A stretch of DNA of 64,000 bases from Ruania halotolerans. Its GTDB lineage: Bacteria > Actinomycetota > Actinomycetes > Actinomycetales > Beutenbergiaceae. The translations under genes and the position numbers were made by a program. The stretch covers positions 744,001 to 808,000 of the forward strand of contig NZ_CP088017.1 in the NCBI RefSeq assembly GCF_021049285.1. The letters run 5' to 3'. Position 1 is the first letter of the stretch; the number at the start of each line of letters is the position of its first letter. The notes under the pieces were generated by a model. It was not told where the DNA came from. It saw only the letters and a list, made by a program, of their open reading frames with translations, and did not search any database. Positions 9,290 through 18,463 of the stretch are shown one piece after another.

Positions 9290-9451
9290 CCCGTACCGCA
9301 CGACTCAGTGCGCAACCTCGTGGCCTTCCACGCGCGGAATGCGGCCACCACGTGCCAGTCGAGGCTCGTGGGTGGGTGAGCGCGCGTGCGGAGTGTGCGC
9401 GTGCTCGCCGCGCCCTCAGGAAACCTCCAGAATCGGAGGCTACTGTGCGCG

Positions 9452-10378
9452 ATGATGGCCACGATGACCCCCGCGAGACCGCCCCACTCGGTGCAGCCCG
9501 CACCGCGGCCTGACCCTGCCCGCTACTGGGGTGCTGCGGTGCCGATCATGGGTGCCGTGCTCAGTGCCGGTGGGGTCATCTTCCTGTGGTGGGCATTCGT
9601 GACCACCCCCACGGGGCAGCAACTCGATGATGCTGCCGCGCTCGGGGCCTCGTTCGGGCGCGAGACGCTCGAGCCGTTCCTGCTTCCGGTGCTCACCATC
9701 GTCTCGATCCCGTTCGTGGCAGCGGCCTTGATCGCGGCCGTGACGTTCGCGATCCTGCAGCGACGCCGGTCGATCGCGATCGGTGCCGTGGTGCTGCTCG
9801 GAGGCGCGAATGTGACCACCCAGCTTCTCAAAGAGGTCCTCCCGCGGCCGAACCTGGATGTGACCTACGTGCTGGGGAACTCGCTGCCCTCGGGTCACAC
9901 CACGGTGGCCGCATCGGTGGCGGCCACGGCCTTGCTCATCGCTCCGCATCGGGTGCGCGGCGTGGTGGCGGTTGCCGGTGCGGGGTATGCCGTCCTGACC
10001 GGCCTGGGCACCCTGGTGGGAGGATGGCACCGTCCCTCCGACGTGGTGGCGGCCTATCTCGTGGTGGCCGCCTGGTACTTCCTGGTGGAGGCATCCCGGC
10101 AGGTTCGTTCCGCCACGGCGCTGCCACGTGGCTATCGCGCGGCCCCGCCGGTGAATGCTGCGGCAGTGCTCGGTGGTACTGGTCTGCTCAGCGCCGTCTC
10201 GTCGGCCGCGATCGGGGCCTGGGTGCTTGCGCAGCTTCCTGATTCGAGTACCGCGATCGCGGACCTCGGCGGCGGCCCGACCACTCTCGCGTACGCTGGT
10301 GGCTGCCTCGCCGTAGTTGGCGCGGCGTGCCTGCTGATGGGCAGCATGCTCGTGATGCGGCCCTACCAACGGGATTGA
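9452..10378 (+). CDS. PAP2-family membrane phosphatase
   Basis: A 308-residue multi-pass membrane protein with the three phosphatidic-acid-phosphatase motifs: a slightly shortened KEVLPRP in place of the K-X6-RP motif, then LPSGHTT, then GGWHRPSDVVAAYL holding the catalytic His and Asp. It should remove phosphate from a lipid or isoprenoid substrate on the outer face of the membrane; undecaprenyl-PP phosphatase and lipid phosphatase are both possible. The ATG at 9452 is preferred because a CGGAGG ribosome site lies 11 bases upstream. The frame extends open to 9386 without such a site. About six or seven hydrophobic segments are visible. Confidence 0.85.
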   Translation: MMATMTPARPPHSVQPAPRPDPARYWGAAVPIMGAVLSAGGVIFLWWAFVTTPTGQQLDDAAALGASFGRETLEPFLLPVLTIVSIPFVAAALIAAVTFAILQRRRSIAIGAVVLLGGANVTTQLLKEVLPRPNLDVTYVLGNSLPSGHTTVAASVAATALLIAPHRVRGVVAVAGAGYAVLTGLGTLVGGWHRPSDVVAAYLVVAAWYFLVEASRQVRSATALPRGYRAAPPVNAAAVLGGTGLLSAVSSAAIGAWVLAQLPDSSTAIADLGGGPTTLAYAGGCLAVVGAACLLMGSMLVMRPYQRD

Positions 10379-10535
10379 CCGCCGTCTGGCCTCCGCCCGC
10401 CTGCGCCGAATTGGTGGTGCGCGTCACACAGTTGAAGCCGCGAGACGACGGCACACCCGCACACGATGTAGCGTCTCACCGCGAGAGTCCCTGACGTACT
10501 GCCCGGCAGTGCGCACCCGAAGAAGGAAGGTCCGC

Positions 10536-13256
10536 GTGACCGCATCGGCCCGCAAGCTTGTGATCGTCGAGTCCCCAGCCAAGGCCCGAACGATCGCCGG
10601 GTATCTCGGCTCCGGCTTCGACGTCGAGGCGAGCGTGGGCCACATTCGGGACCTCGCCCAGCCTTCTGAGCTGCCCGCGGAGATGAAGAAGGGGCCGTAC
10701 AAGAAGTTCGCCATCGACGTCGACAACGGCTTCGATCCCTATTACGTGGTCGATGCGGACAAGAAGAAGAAGGTCACCGAACTCAAGAAGCTCCTCAAGG
10801 ATGCCGACGAGCTCTACCTAGCCACCGATGAGGACCGCGAGGGGGAGGCCATCGCGTGGCACCTCCTCGAAGTGCTCCAGCCCAAGGTGCCGGTCAAGCG
10901 GATGGTGTTCCACGAGATCACCCGCGAGGCGATCCAGCGCGCGCTGGCCGAGCCACGTGACCTTGACACCCGCCTGGTGGATGCCCAGGAGACCCGGCGC
11001 CTGCTGGACCGTCTCTACGGATACGAAGTCTCCCCGGTGCTGTGGCGCAAGGTGCGCCAGGGCCTGAGCGCCGGCCGGGTGCAGTCCGTGGCCACCCGGA
11101 TGGTGGTGGACCGCGAACGCGAACGGATGGCGTTCGTGGCCGCCGAGTACTGGGACGTGCGCGGCACCTTCACCGGCGGCCGCGGCGCCACAGCCGGCAC
11201 CACCTTCGGCGCACGGCTGGTGGCCGTTGACGGCACCCGCGTGGCCACCGGGAAGGACTTCCGCGACGACGCCACGCTGAAGAGCAGCTCGGTGCTACAC
11301 CTGGACGAGGCTGCCGCGCGTGGACTCGTCACGGCGCTGGATAGCGCCGACGTGACGGTCTCGAACGTCGAGGAGAAGCCGTACACCCGCCGCCCGGCCG
11401 CCCCCTTCACCACCTCGACGCTGCAGCAGGAGGCCTCCCGCAAACTGCGGATGAACTCCCGGCAGGCGATGCGGGTGGCGCAGGGCCTGTACGAGAACGG
11501 CTACATCACCTACATGCGGACCGACTCGGTGGCGCTGTCCGGGCAGGCGATCACCGCCGCCCGCAACCAGGCCACCGAGCTCTACGGTGCCGATTTCGTC
11601 CCCGCCAAGCCGCGCCACTACGCCTCCAAGGCCAAGGGTGCGCAGGAGGCGCACGAGGCGATCCGCCCCGCCGGGGACTCCTTCCGCACTCCGGCGCAGG
11701 TCTCCAATGCGCTCAGCGGTGACCAGTTCCGCCTGTACGAGCTGATCTGGAAGCGCACCGTGGCCTCCCAGATGGCCGATGCCAAGGGCTCGACGGCGTC
11801 CGTGCGCCTGCAGGGCACCGCCACCGATGGCCGGGTGGCCGAGTTCGCTGCCTCCGGCACGGTGATCACTTTCCGCGGGTTCCTCGCAGCCTACGAAGAG
11901 GGCCGCGATGTGGAGCGCTACGACGAGGACGGTGCTGCGAAGGGTGGAAAGGAGACCCGCCTGCCCGATCTGCAGACCGGGGACGGTGTGGCCACCGAGG
12001 AGCTGGTGGCCGATGGGCACGAGACCTCCCCGCCGCCGCGCTTTACCGAGGCCAGCCTGGTCAAGGCACTGGAGGAACGTGGCATCGGCCGCCCCTCCAC
12101 CTACGCGGCCACCATCTCGGTGATCACGGACAGGGGGTATGTCCTGCGGCGCGGTCAGGCGCTGGTGCCCAGCTGGGTGGCCTTCTCGGTGATCCGGTTG
12201 CTGGAGGAGCACTTCCCGAAGCTGATCGACTATGACTTCACCGCCGAGATGGAATCCGACCTGGACCGGATCGCGGCCGGGGATGCCGATCGGGTGGACT
12301 GGCTGGCCGGGTTCTACTTCGGCCGTGACGGCGCCGAAGGTCTGAAGCATCTGGTGGAGGACCTCGGCGAGATCGACGCCCGGGCGCTCAACTCCATTGA
12401 GATCAGCGACGGCATCACGCTGCGGGTCGGTCGTTATGGCCCCTACCTCGAGGGCCCGCCCGCCGAGGAAGGCGGAGAGGCGCGGCGTGCATCCGTGCCA
12501 GATGACATCGCTCCCGATGAGTTGACCGCGGCTCGCGCCGAGGAACTGTTCGCAGCAAACGCCGACGGAGACCGGGAGCTGGGCACGGACCCGGAGACCG
12601 GGCACACGATCGTCGCCAAGAACGGCCGATTCGGCCCCTATGTCACCGAAGTGCTGCCCGAGCCGGAGCAGCCGGTGAAGGGGAAGAAGAAGCCTGTCAA
12701 GGTAAAGCCGCGCACGGCGTCGTTGTTCAAGGACATGGACCTGGGCACGATTGAGCTCGATACGGCGCTTCGGTTGCTCTCGCTGCCGCGCGTGGTGGGT
12801 ACTGACCCCGAGTCCGGGGACGAGATCACTGCGCAGAACGGGCGATACGGGCCGTACCTGAAGAAGGGCACCGATTCCCGGTCGCTCACCACCGAGGACC
12901 AACTGTTCGACATCACCCTCGATGAGGCATTGGAAATCTACGCCCAGCCCAAGCGGGGGCGTGGGGCGAGTGCCTCGAAGGCGCTCAAGGAACTCGGCGA
13001 GGATCCGGTCTCCGGTAAGCCCGTGGTGGTCAAGGACGGCCGGTTCGGGCCGTACGTGACCGACGGCGAGACGAACGCCACGCTCCGTGCGGCCGACTCC
13101 GTGGACACGCTGACCGCTGAGCGCGGGTATGAGCTGATCGCGGAGAAGCGGGCGAAGGGCCCGGCGAAGAAGAAGGCGCCCGCGCGGAAGGCACCGGCCA
13201 AGAAGACCGCAGCCAAGAAGGCGCCCGCGAAGAAGGCGCCCGCGAAGAAGTCCTGA
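10536..13256 (+). CDS. topA: DNA topoisomerase I (type IA)
   Basis: A 906-residue enzyme that relaxes negative supercoils. The toprim domain opens with LVIVESPAKA (catalytic Glu12) and contains TDEDREGEAI (Asp98 onward). The nucleophilic tyrosine is Tyr326 in YITYMRTDS. C-terminal repeats of the form (N/D)GR(F/Y)GPYV/L occur at four places, replacing the zinc ribbons of the E. coli enzyme as is usual in actinobacteria. The protein ends in a Lys/Ala/Pro tail of AKK and PAKK units that binds DNA in mycobacterial homologues. The GTG start at 10536 follows GAAGGAAGG, a strong ribosome site. It stands alone, with a hairpin terminator just downstream. Confidence 0.97.
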   Translation: MTASARKLVIVESPAKARTIAGYLGSGFDVEASVGHIRDLAQPSELPAEMKKGPYKKFAIDVDNGFDPYYVVDADKKKKVTELKKLLKDADELYLATDEDREGEAIAWHLLEVLQPKVPVKRMVFHEITREAIQRALAEPRDLDTRLVDAQETRRLLDRLYGYEVSPVLWRKVRQGLSAGRVQSVATRMVVDRERERMAFVAAEYWDVRGTFTGGRGATAGTTFGARLVAVDGTRVATGKDFRDDATLKSSSVLHLDEAAARGLVTALDSADVTVSNVEEKPYTRRPAAPFTTSTLQQEASRKLRMNSRQAMRVAQGLYENGYITYMRTDSVALSGQAITAARNQATELYGADFVPAKPRHYASKAKGAQEAHEAIRPAGDSFRTPAQVSNALSGDQFRLYELIWKRTVASQMADAKGSTASVRLQGTATDGRVAEFAASGTVITFRGFLAAYEEGRDVERYDEDGAAKGGKETRLPDLQTGDGVATEELVADGHETSPPPRFTEASLVKALEERGIGRPSTYAATISVITDRGYVLRRGQALVPSWVAFSVIRLLEEHFPKLIDYDFTAEMESDLDRIAAGDADRVDWLAGFYFGRDGAEGLKHLVEDLGEIDARALNSIEISDGITLRVGRYGPYLEGPPAEEGGEARRASVPDDIAPDELTAARAEELFAANADGDRELGTDPETGHTIVAKNGRFGPYVTEVLPEPEQPVKGKKKPVKVKPRTASLFKDMDLGTIELDTALRLLSLPRVVGTDPESGDEITAQNGRYGPYLKKGTDSRSLTTEDQLFDITLDEALEIYAQPKRGRGASASKALKELGEDPVSGKPVVVKDGRFGPYVTDGETNATLRAADSVDTLTAERGYELIAEKRAKGPAKKKAPARKAPAKKTAAKKAPAKKAPAKKS

Positions 13257-13270
13257 CCCGATCGACTGAT

Positions 13271-13310
13271 ATGCGTCGCGCTAGGCAGCATGATGTCCAG
13301 CGCGACGCAT
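13271..13310 (+). terminator. topA terminator hairpin
   Basis: ATGCGTCGCGCT (13271-13282) pairs perfectly with AGCGCGACGCAT (13299-13310) across a 16-base loop. It lies 14 bases after the topA stop codon. No T-run follows, as is common in high-GC actinobacteria. Confidence 0.7.
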
Positions 13311-13345
13311 CAGCGTCGGCTCGGTGAGCGCTCTAGGCTGAACCC

Positions 13346-14368
13346 ATGACCAGCCATGACGTGACGTACGGACCTGACCCTGCCGCCGCACCACCGCTAC
13401 GGTGGGGAATCCTCGCCGCTGGTGGGATTGCCGCGAAGTTCGCCACGGATATTCCCGCTCACTCCTCCGGGTCTGTGGTGGCGGTGGGCTCGCGCAGCAA
13501 GGATCGGGCCGCCGCATTCGCTGAGAACCATGCAGTGCCGACGGCGCACGGCAACTACGCCGACCTGGTCGCCGACGAGCAGGTCGAGGCGGTCTATGTT
13601 GCCTCCCCGCACTCGGAGCACCTGCAGCACGCGCTGCTCGCCATCGAGGCAGGCAAGCCAGTGCTGGTGGAGAAGTCCCTCACCCGCAACGCCGCCGAGG
13701 CCCGCCAGCTGTTCGACGCCGCCGCGGACCGGGGGGTCTTCGTGATGGAGGCCATGTGGAGCCGCTTCCTCCCCCACATGGTTGCGCTGCGAGACATCCT
13801 CAACTCCGGTGAGATCGGTCAGGTGCACATGGTCACCGCCGAGCACGGGCAGGATCTGGACCACGTGGGCAACGATCACCGACTGAAGAACCCGGAGCTG
13901 GCAGGTGGGGCGATGCTCGACCTCGCCGTATACCCGGTCTCCTTTGCGCAGAGCGTGCTCGGGTCGCCGGACCAGATCAGCGCCCTCGGCACGAAAACAG
14001 CGACTGGTGTGGACGAGAGTGAGACGATCACGCTGCGTTACGGCAACCGGGCGCTGGCACTGCTGAGCGCGAGCCTGAAGGGCGCCACCCGGAACGCCGC
14101 CACGGTCACCGGCACAGCGGGACGAATCGAGATCGAACCGACCTTCTATGCGCCGACCACCGTGACAGTCCGGCCCCGCGGGGGCGAGCCGCGCACATTC
14201 ACCCCACCGGTGGGTGGTGGCTTCGAGTATCAGGCCGCCGAGGTGGCCCGGTGCGTCGCCGAAGGCCGCACAGAGTCAGCGGTGCACTCCTGGGCAGACA
14301 CGATGGCCGTCATGGAGATGATGGACGAGGCACGCCGCCAGCTCGGTGTGGTGCTGCCGGGGGAGTGA
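13346..14368 (+). CDS. Gfo/Idh/MocA-family NAD(P)-dependent oxidoreductase
   Basis: A 340-residue protein. The N-terminal Rossmann fold reads WGILAAGGIAAKFATD, and the conserved VEKSLTRN (the family's EKP-like motif with Ser) is at about residue 110. The C-terminal half is the mixed alpha/beta substrate domain. Family members oxidise or reduce sugars, inositols or dihydrodiols; the substrate is not visible here. The ATG follows TAGGCT (13334-13339) by six bases, suggesting leaderless transcription. A paralogue with the same MEAMW(S/T)RF signature lies at 31328. Confidence 0.87.
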   Translation: MTSHDVTYGPDPAAAPPLRWGILAAGGIAAKFATDIPAHSSGSVVAVGSRSKDRAAAFAENHAVPTAHGNYADLVADEQVEAVYVASPHSEHLQHALLAIEAGKPVLVEKSLTRNAAEARQLFDAAADRGVFVMEAMWSRFLPHMVALRDILNSGEIGQVHMVTAEHGQDLDHVGNDHRLKNPELAGGAMLDLAVYPVSFAQSVLGSPDQISALGTKTATGVDESETITLRYGNRALALLSASLKGATRNAATVTGTAGRIEIEPTFYAPTTVTVRPRGGEPRTFTPPVGGGFEYQAAEVARCVAEGRTESAVHSWADTMAVMEMMDEARRQLGVVLPGE

Positions 14369-14389
14369 CCCGGGACCGATGAGCCGAGC

Positions 14390-14418
14390 CGTCGCGACCG
14401 GTCCTGCCGGTCGCGACG
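14390..14418. terminator. Bidirectional hairpin between convergent genes
   Basis: CGTCGCGACCGG (14390-14401) pairs with CCGGTCGCGACG (14407-14418), a 12-bp perfect stem with a 5-base loop. It separates the oxidoreductase gene from the ABC permease gene that ends at 14433 on the other strand. Confidence 0.75.
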
Positions 14419-14432
14419 ACTCGACTCTGCGG

Positions 14433-15290
14433 TCAGCGGCTGAGGTTCTGGAACTGCCGCACGGCCAGCGGGATGAAGGCGATCATGATCAGGACCGGCC
14501 AGATGATGGCACCACCGATGGCCTGTCCCTCGATCCAGTAGGTACTCGAGGTCAGGTCGACCCCAGGAGTTCCGAACAACTCGCGGATCGCCGAGGCGGT
14601 GGAGGACACCGGGTTCCACGCGGCCACGGCACCGAGCCAGCCGGGCATCATGTCCGGCGGAGCGAAGACCGAGGAGATGAATCCCAGCGGGAAGGCGATG
14701 GCGAACAGGTTGCCGGCACCCTCGGTGTTCTTGACCCGCAGGCCAATCCAGATCCCGACGAAGATGAGCGCGAGCCGGAGCCAGAGCAGCAGGGCGAACG
14801 CCGCGAACGTCTCCGCGAGTGAGCCGTTCGGGCGCCACCCGATGGCCAGCGCGATCCCCACGATGACGGCGAGGTCCACCGCCGCCTGGATGATGTCCGC
14901 TACCCCCCGGCCGGTCACCACGGCGGAGGACGACATCGGCATGGACCGGAATCGGTCCATAAAGCCCTTCTCCTTGTTGAACGCCACCGGGAAGGCCGTG
15001 TTCATGAACCCGAAGGCGATCGTCATGGCGAACATCCCGGGCATGGCGTAATCGACATAGCCGACGCCGGCGCCCATCCCGGTGACGTCCATGGCGCTGC
15101 CGAAGACGTAGACGAACATCAGCACCATCACCACCGGCATACCGAGTTGCCAGGCGAACGTCGACGGCTGACGCAGCAGGTGCGTGAACTCCTGCACCAC
15201 GATGGTCCAGGTGTCCTTGAGCGCCCACCGGACGCGTGCGCCGAGGGTGTCGTCGGTGGACGTGAACGGGCGAATGGTCGTTGTGCTCAT
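14433..15290 (-). CDS. ABC-2 type transporter permease, drug-exporter (DrrB-like)
   Basis: A 285-residue membrane protein with about six hydrophobic helices and the ABC-2 arrangement (KDTWTIVVQEFTHLLRQP leading into the first helix). It pairs with the ATPase gene upstream, whose stop overlaps this start by four bases (ATGA). Together they should form an exporter of a hydrophobic drug or lipid, as for DrrAB. Transcription would come from the promoter at 16.3 kb and should be controlled by the divergent TetR regulator. The substrate is unknown. Confidence 0.88.
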   Translation of the reverse strand: MSTTTIRPFTSTDDTLGARVRWALKDTWTIVVQEFTHLLRQPSTFAWQLGMPVVMVLMFVYVFGSAMDVTGMGAGVGYVDYAMPGMFAMTIAFGFMNTAFPVAFNKEKGFMDRFRSMPMSSSAVVTGRGVADIIQAAVDLAVIVGIALAIGWRPNGSLAETFAAFALLLWLRLALIFVGIWIGLRVKNTEGAGNLFAIAFPLGFISSVFAPPDMMPGWLGAVAAWNPVSSTASAIRELFGTPGVDLTSSTYWIEGQAIGGAIIWPVLIMIAFIPLAVRQFQNLSR

Positions 15291-16264
15291 GGGGTCTGCT
15301 CCTCCTGTGCGATGGGCACAGCCTGGTCGCCGGTCAGTTGCAGGAACGCTTCATCGAGAGTGGGTCGTCGCAGGGCGATATCCGCGAGGTCCAGGTCCGC
15401 TGCGCGGATCTCCGAGGCCACCTCCGTCAGGGCCCGGACGCCGTCGGGCACCGGAACGCTCAGGGTGGTGCTGCTGGACGTCGTGTCCGGCGTGAGGCCG
15501 GTGACCCGGCTCACCAAGTCCACCGCCTGGACGAGGTCCGCGGGGTCGGCCACGGTCAGCTCGAGCCGTTCGTCACCGATCCGGCGCTTGAGGCCGGCGG
15601 GGGTGTCCTCAACGAGATTGCGGCCGTGGTCGACCACGCTGATCCGATCGCAGAGCTGATCGGCTTCATCGAGGTAGTGGGTGGTCAGCAGCACCGTGGT
15701 GCCTTGGTCGGCGAGCTGACGGATCGCGTGCCAGACCTCGCGCCGCCCGGCCGGGTCCAGGCCCGTGGTCGGCTCGTCGAGGAACAGCACCTGCGGCGCG
15801 AGAATCATCGATGCTGCGAGGTCGAGCCGGCGGCGCATCCCGCCGGAGAACTTCTTCGGCGCCCGGTTGGCCGCGTCAGCCAGGCTGAACTGCTCCAGTA
15901 ACTTATCCGCGCGCCGCTGAGCCGCGGCTTTGTCGAGGCGGAACAATCGCCCGAACATGACGAGGTTCTGACGGGCGGTGAGTAGATCGTCAACCGTCGT
16001 TTGCTGACCGGTCAGTCCGATGGCTCGGCGTACCAGCCGTGGCGTGGCCTTCACGTCATGGCCGGCAACCATGGCGCGTCCTTCGTCGAAGCGCGTCAGG
16101 GTCGTCAGGATGCGAACAGTCGTCGTCTTCCCGGCGCCATTGGGGCCGAGCAGACCGTGAACGGTTCCGCGAGGAACGGCGAGGTCGACGCCGTCGAGCG
16201 CGACCGTGGTGCCGTAGTGCTTGGTCAGGCCGTGAGCCTCGACCGCGAGGTCGGTTGGTGGCAT
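15287..16264 (-). CDS. ABC transporter ATP-binding protein, daunorubicin-resistance (DrrA) type
   Basis: A 325-residue ATPase. Walker A is GPNGAGKT at residues 40-47, the signature is FSGGMRRRLDLAAS, and Walker B is VLFLDEPTTGLDP. A C-terminal extension of about 80 residues is the DrrA-type regulatory domain. The start is taken at 16264 because AGGAGGGG lies a few bases upstream; the longer open frame would run into the promoter and operator. The first gene of the two-gene exporter operon. Confidence 0.92.
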   Translation of the reverse strand: MPPTDLAVEAHGLTKHYGTTVALDGVDLAVPRGTVHGLLGPNGAGKTTTVRILTTLTRFDEGRAMVAGHDVKATPRLVRRAIGLTGQQTTVDDLLTARQNLVMFGRLFRLDKAAAQRRADKLLEQFSLADAANRAPKKFSGGMRRRLDLAASMILAPQVLFLDEPTTGLDPAGRREVWHAIRQLADQGTTVLLTTHYLDEADQLCDRISVVDHGRNLVEDTPAGLKRRIGDERLELTVADPADLVQAVDLVSRVTGLTPDTTSSSTTLSVPVPDGVRALTEVASEIRAADLDLADIALRRPTLDEAFLQLTGDQAVPIAQEEQTP

Positions 16265-16286
16265 ATCCCCTCCTACTGGGTGCGGT

Positions 16287-16341
16287 GTACGCTGAAGATA
16301 CTGCGTGCAGCGTACCCAGTCAAACTGCGTACGCTGCACGC
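16287..16341. promoter_or_regulatory. Probable TetR operator: 18-bp inverted repeat plus a third half-site
   Basis: Positions 16303-16320 and 16324-16341 form an inverted repeat with 17 of 18 positions matching across a 3-base spacer. The core half-site is GTACGCTGCAC. A third GTACGCT lies at 16287-16293, so half-sites recur about every 20-22 bp. The repeat covers the -35 element and spacer of the ABC promoter and the region expected to hold the tetR -35, fitting repression of both genes by the adjacent TetR protein. Confidence 0.78.
16295..16323 (-). promoter_or_regulatory. Promoter of the ABC exporter operon
   Basis: On the minus strand TTGACT (16323-16318) and TATCTT (16300-16295) are separated by exactly 17 bases, close to the housekeeping consensus. 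Transcription would start near 16288, about 24 bases before the ATPase start codon. Confidence 0.78.
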
Positions 16342-16366
16342 GAAACACTCGCTACAGTGGGATCCC

Positions 16367-17131
16367 ATGTCATCGACGTCACCTGAGGCCGCCCGGAACG
16401 AGGCGCACGCCCAACTAGTCCGCGCGCTGGAGTTGCTCTGGAATGGGCACACGCCCGCAGGCCGGGGACCCAAGCCCGGCCTCACCGTGGAGACGATCGT
16501 GGACGTGGCCATCACCGTGGCCGATGCCGACGGTGTGGACGCGCTCTCGATGCGCCGCATCGCCCGTGAGCTGGGTGTGGGCACGATGACGTTGTACCGC
16601 TATGTGCCGGACAAGAACGTGCTGCTCGCCCTCGTCCTCGACAGGATCCTCGCGCCGTCCGGTCCGTCGCCGCAGGGCCCGCGCACGTGGCGCGCGACGC
16701 TGGAGTCGGATGCATGGAGCGGTCGGGAACTGTATCTGCGCCATCCATGGCTGCTTCAGGTCAACATGTCGCGGCCCACACTCGGGCCTGGCAGCGTGGC
16801 GGGGCTCGAGCAGACGATGGCCGGACTGAGGGATCTTCCGATGAGCGACAAGGAGAAGATCAACGTCGTCACTGCCGTTGATGGCTTCGTGACCGGAGCG
16901 GTGCGCCAGCAGGTCTACTACGAGCAGATAGCAGAAGAGTCGGGACTCGACGATCAGGCCTTCTGGGGCGCGCAGCTGCCGTTCATGGAGGCCGCGATGC
17001 AATCGGGGGAGTACCCCGTGATGGCCACGCTCGGTGCGGATGCCTTCGACGGCACGTGGGAAGCGACCTTCGAGGTGGGCCTGAACTGCCTGCTGGACGG
17101 ACTGGAACTGCGCGCCGAACAGCGCAGGTAG
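16367..17131 (+). CDS. TetR/AcrR-family transcriptional regulator
   Basis: A 254-residue regulator. The N-terminal helix-turn-helix (about residues 45-90) contains SMRRIARELGVGTMTLYRYVPDK, with the MTLYRYV recognition helix typical of TetR proteins carrying the TetR_C_1-like ligand domain. It is divergent from the DrrAB-type exporter and is the obvious candidate to bind the inverted repeat at 16303-16341. The ATG at 16367 lies eight bases after TACAGT (16353-16358), so its own transcript is probably leaderless. The frame is open far upstream, but that region holds the promoter and operator. Confidence 0.88.
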   Translation: MSSTSPEAARNEAHAQLVRALELLWNGHTPAGRGPKPGLTVETIVDVAITVADADGVDALSMRRIARELGVGTMTLYRYVPDKNVLLALVLDRILAPSGPSPQGPRTWRATLESDAWSGRELYLRHPWLLQVNMSRPTLGPGSVAGLEQTMAGLRDLPMSDKEKINVVTAVDGFVTGAVRQQVYYEQIAEESGLDDQAFWGAQLPFMEAAMQSGEYPVMATLGADAFDGTWEATFEVGLNCLLDGLELRAEQRR

Positions 17132-17186
17132 CCAACGCTCGATCTGGCGAGTCAGTGGAACGAAAGATCCGGTCCCGAGGCGACAC

Positions 17187-17783
17187 ATGCTCGGTATGGG
17201 ACGGATCTCGAGGCCACGACCTGGCACTAGGCTCGCACTCAGCCTGCTCGCCGGAGTGTTCGCACTGTCGGGATGCACCCAGGGCGATCCGGCGTCGTCG
17301 CGTGAGAGCGAGGAGCCTGCCGGTGCCGTGATGGCCGACTATCCCTGGTACGCCTCGGCCGAGGAGCTCATCGCGGCGTCGAGCCTCGTCATCGAAGGGC
17401 ACGTGCGGGGCTCGTGGGAAGACGACGTGGATCTGCTCACCGGTCCTAGTGGTGATGATCCGGAAATGAACCCGTGTGCGGGGGTTCCAGACTGTGCAGC
17501 AGAGTCGGGTGTGATGCCAGTGCTCATCTACGAGGTGGCGGTGAGCCGGACGTGGTCTGGCGCCGACGAACAGACGGTACTGGTGCATACGCCCCGAGGA
17601 ACGGCCAGCGACGGCCCGGATCTCACCGTGGGCGAGGAGTACCTGCTCTTCCTCGCCGGGGACGCATCGATCGCCCACCCGCTGAACCCGGACCAGGCCG
17701 CCTACCAGGTGGTGGGTGATATCTACGTACCCACCAGCGAAGCCAACACGGTCACCGTCGCCCTGGCCGCACTCACGGGATGA
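17187..17783 (+). CDS. Secreted lipoprotein of unknown function
   Basis: A 198-residue protein with a signal peptide and lipobox ALSGC (lipidated Cys30), so it should be anchored on the outer face of the membrane. The mature part is acidic and contains an EELIAASSLVIEGHV segment, two cysteines about six residues apart (CAGVPDC, at about residue 100) that could form a disulfide, and a YLLFLAGD strand. No family was recognised. A weak ribosome site (cgagg) precedes the ATG, and a second in-frame ATG lies at 17196. It sits alone between tetR and tmk. Confidence 0.75.
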   Translation: MLGMGRISRPRPGTRLALSLLAGVFALSGCTQGDPASSRESEEPAGAVMADYPWYASAEELIAASSLVIEGHVRGSWEDDVDLLTGPSGDDPEMNPCAGVPDCAAESGVMPVLIYEVAVSRTWSGADEQTVLVHTPRGTASDGPDLTVGEEYLLFLAGDASIAHPLNPDQAAYQVVGDIYVPTSEANTVTVALAALTG

Positions 17784-17839
17784 ACGTGTCACCGTGGCCC
17801 TCGGCGTCCAGTGTGGGCGGGCGCCGATAGTCTGCACTC

Positions 17840-18463
17840 GTGACTTCCGGACTCTTCATCTCCTTCGAGGGAGGCGACGGCGCAGGTAAGTCCACCCAAC
17901 TGGCGCGACTGGGTGACTGGATCGAGCAGGCGACCACCCGTGAGGTGGTGCGCACGCGCGAACCGGGCGGGACCGCCGTCGGGAGGACCCTGCGGGAGGT
18001 GCTGCTGCATGGGCAGGATCTCGGTCCGCGCGCCGAGGCGCTGCTGTTCGCGGCGGACCGTGCCCACCACGTGGACTCACTGATCCGCCCGGCTCTGGAG
18101 CGCGGCGCTGTGGTGCTCACTGACCGCTATCTCGACTCCTCTGTGGCCTACCAGGCAGGGGGGCGCACATTACCGCCGCAGGAGGTGGAGCACCTCTCCC
18201 TCTGGGCGACCGAGCACCTGCTGCCACGGGTCACCGTGCTGCTCGACCTGGATCCCGTGCACTTGGCCGCACGGGTCGCGGTGGACCCGGACCGGCTCGA
18301 ACGGGAGGAACTGGAGTTCCACGTGCGCACCCGCCAGGCGTTTCTCGACAGAGCCGCCGCCGAACCCCGCCGTTGGCTCGTGGTGGACGCCGCACGCCCG
18401 AAGGACGACATCGCCGAGGAGATCCGTGACCACGTGGCTCCGTTGATGGAGGCAGCCCGATGA
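17840..18463 (+). CDS. tmk: Thymidylate kinase
   Basis: A 207-residue enzyme phosphorylating dTMP to dTDP. The P-loop EGGDGAGKST is at residues 10-19, the DRY-type motif TDRYLDSSVAYQ is near residue 95, and the lid region is Arg-rich. The GTG start follows TAGTCT (17828-17833) by six bases (likely leaderless). The stop overlaps the holB start by four bases (ATGA). The pairing of tmk with holB is conserved widely in bacteria. Confidence 0.96.
   Translation: MTSGLFISFEGGDGAGKSTQLARLGDWIEQATTREVVRTREPGGTAVGRTLREVLLHGQDLGPRAEALLFAADRAHHVDSLIRPALERGAVVLTDRYLDSSVAYQAGGRTLPPQEVEHLSLWATEHLLPRVTVLLDLDPVHLAARVAVDPDRLEREELEFHVRTRQAFLDRAAAEPRRWLVVDAARPKDDIAEEIRDHVAPLMEAAR

Noticed and set aside
13271-13310. 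Hairpins at 13271 and 58105 considered as members of repeat families A or B.
   Set aside because: Their arms share no sequence with either family; they look like ordinary terminators.
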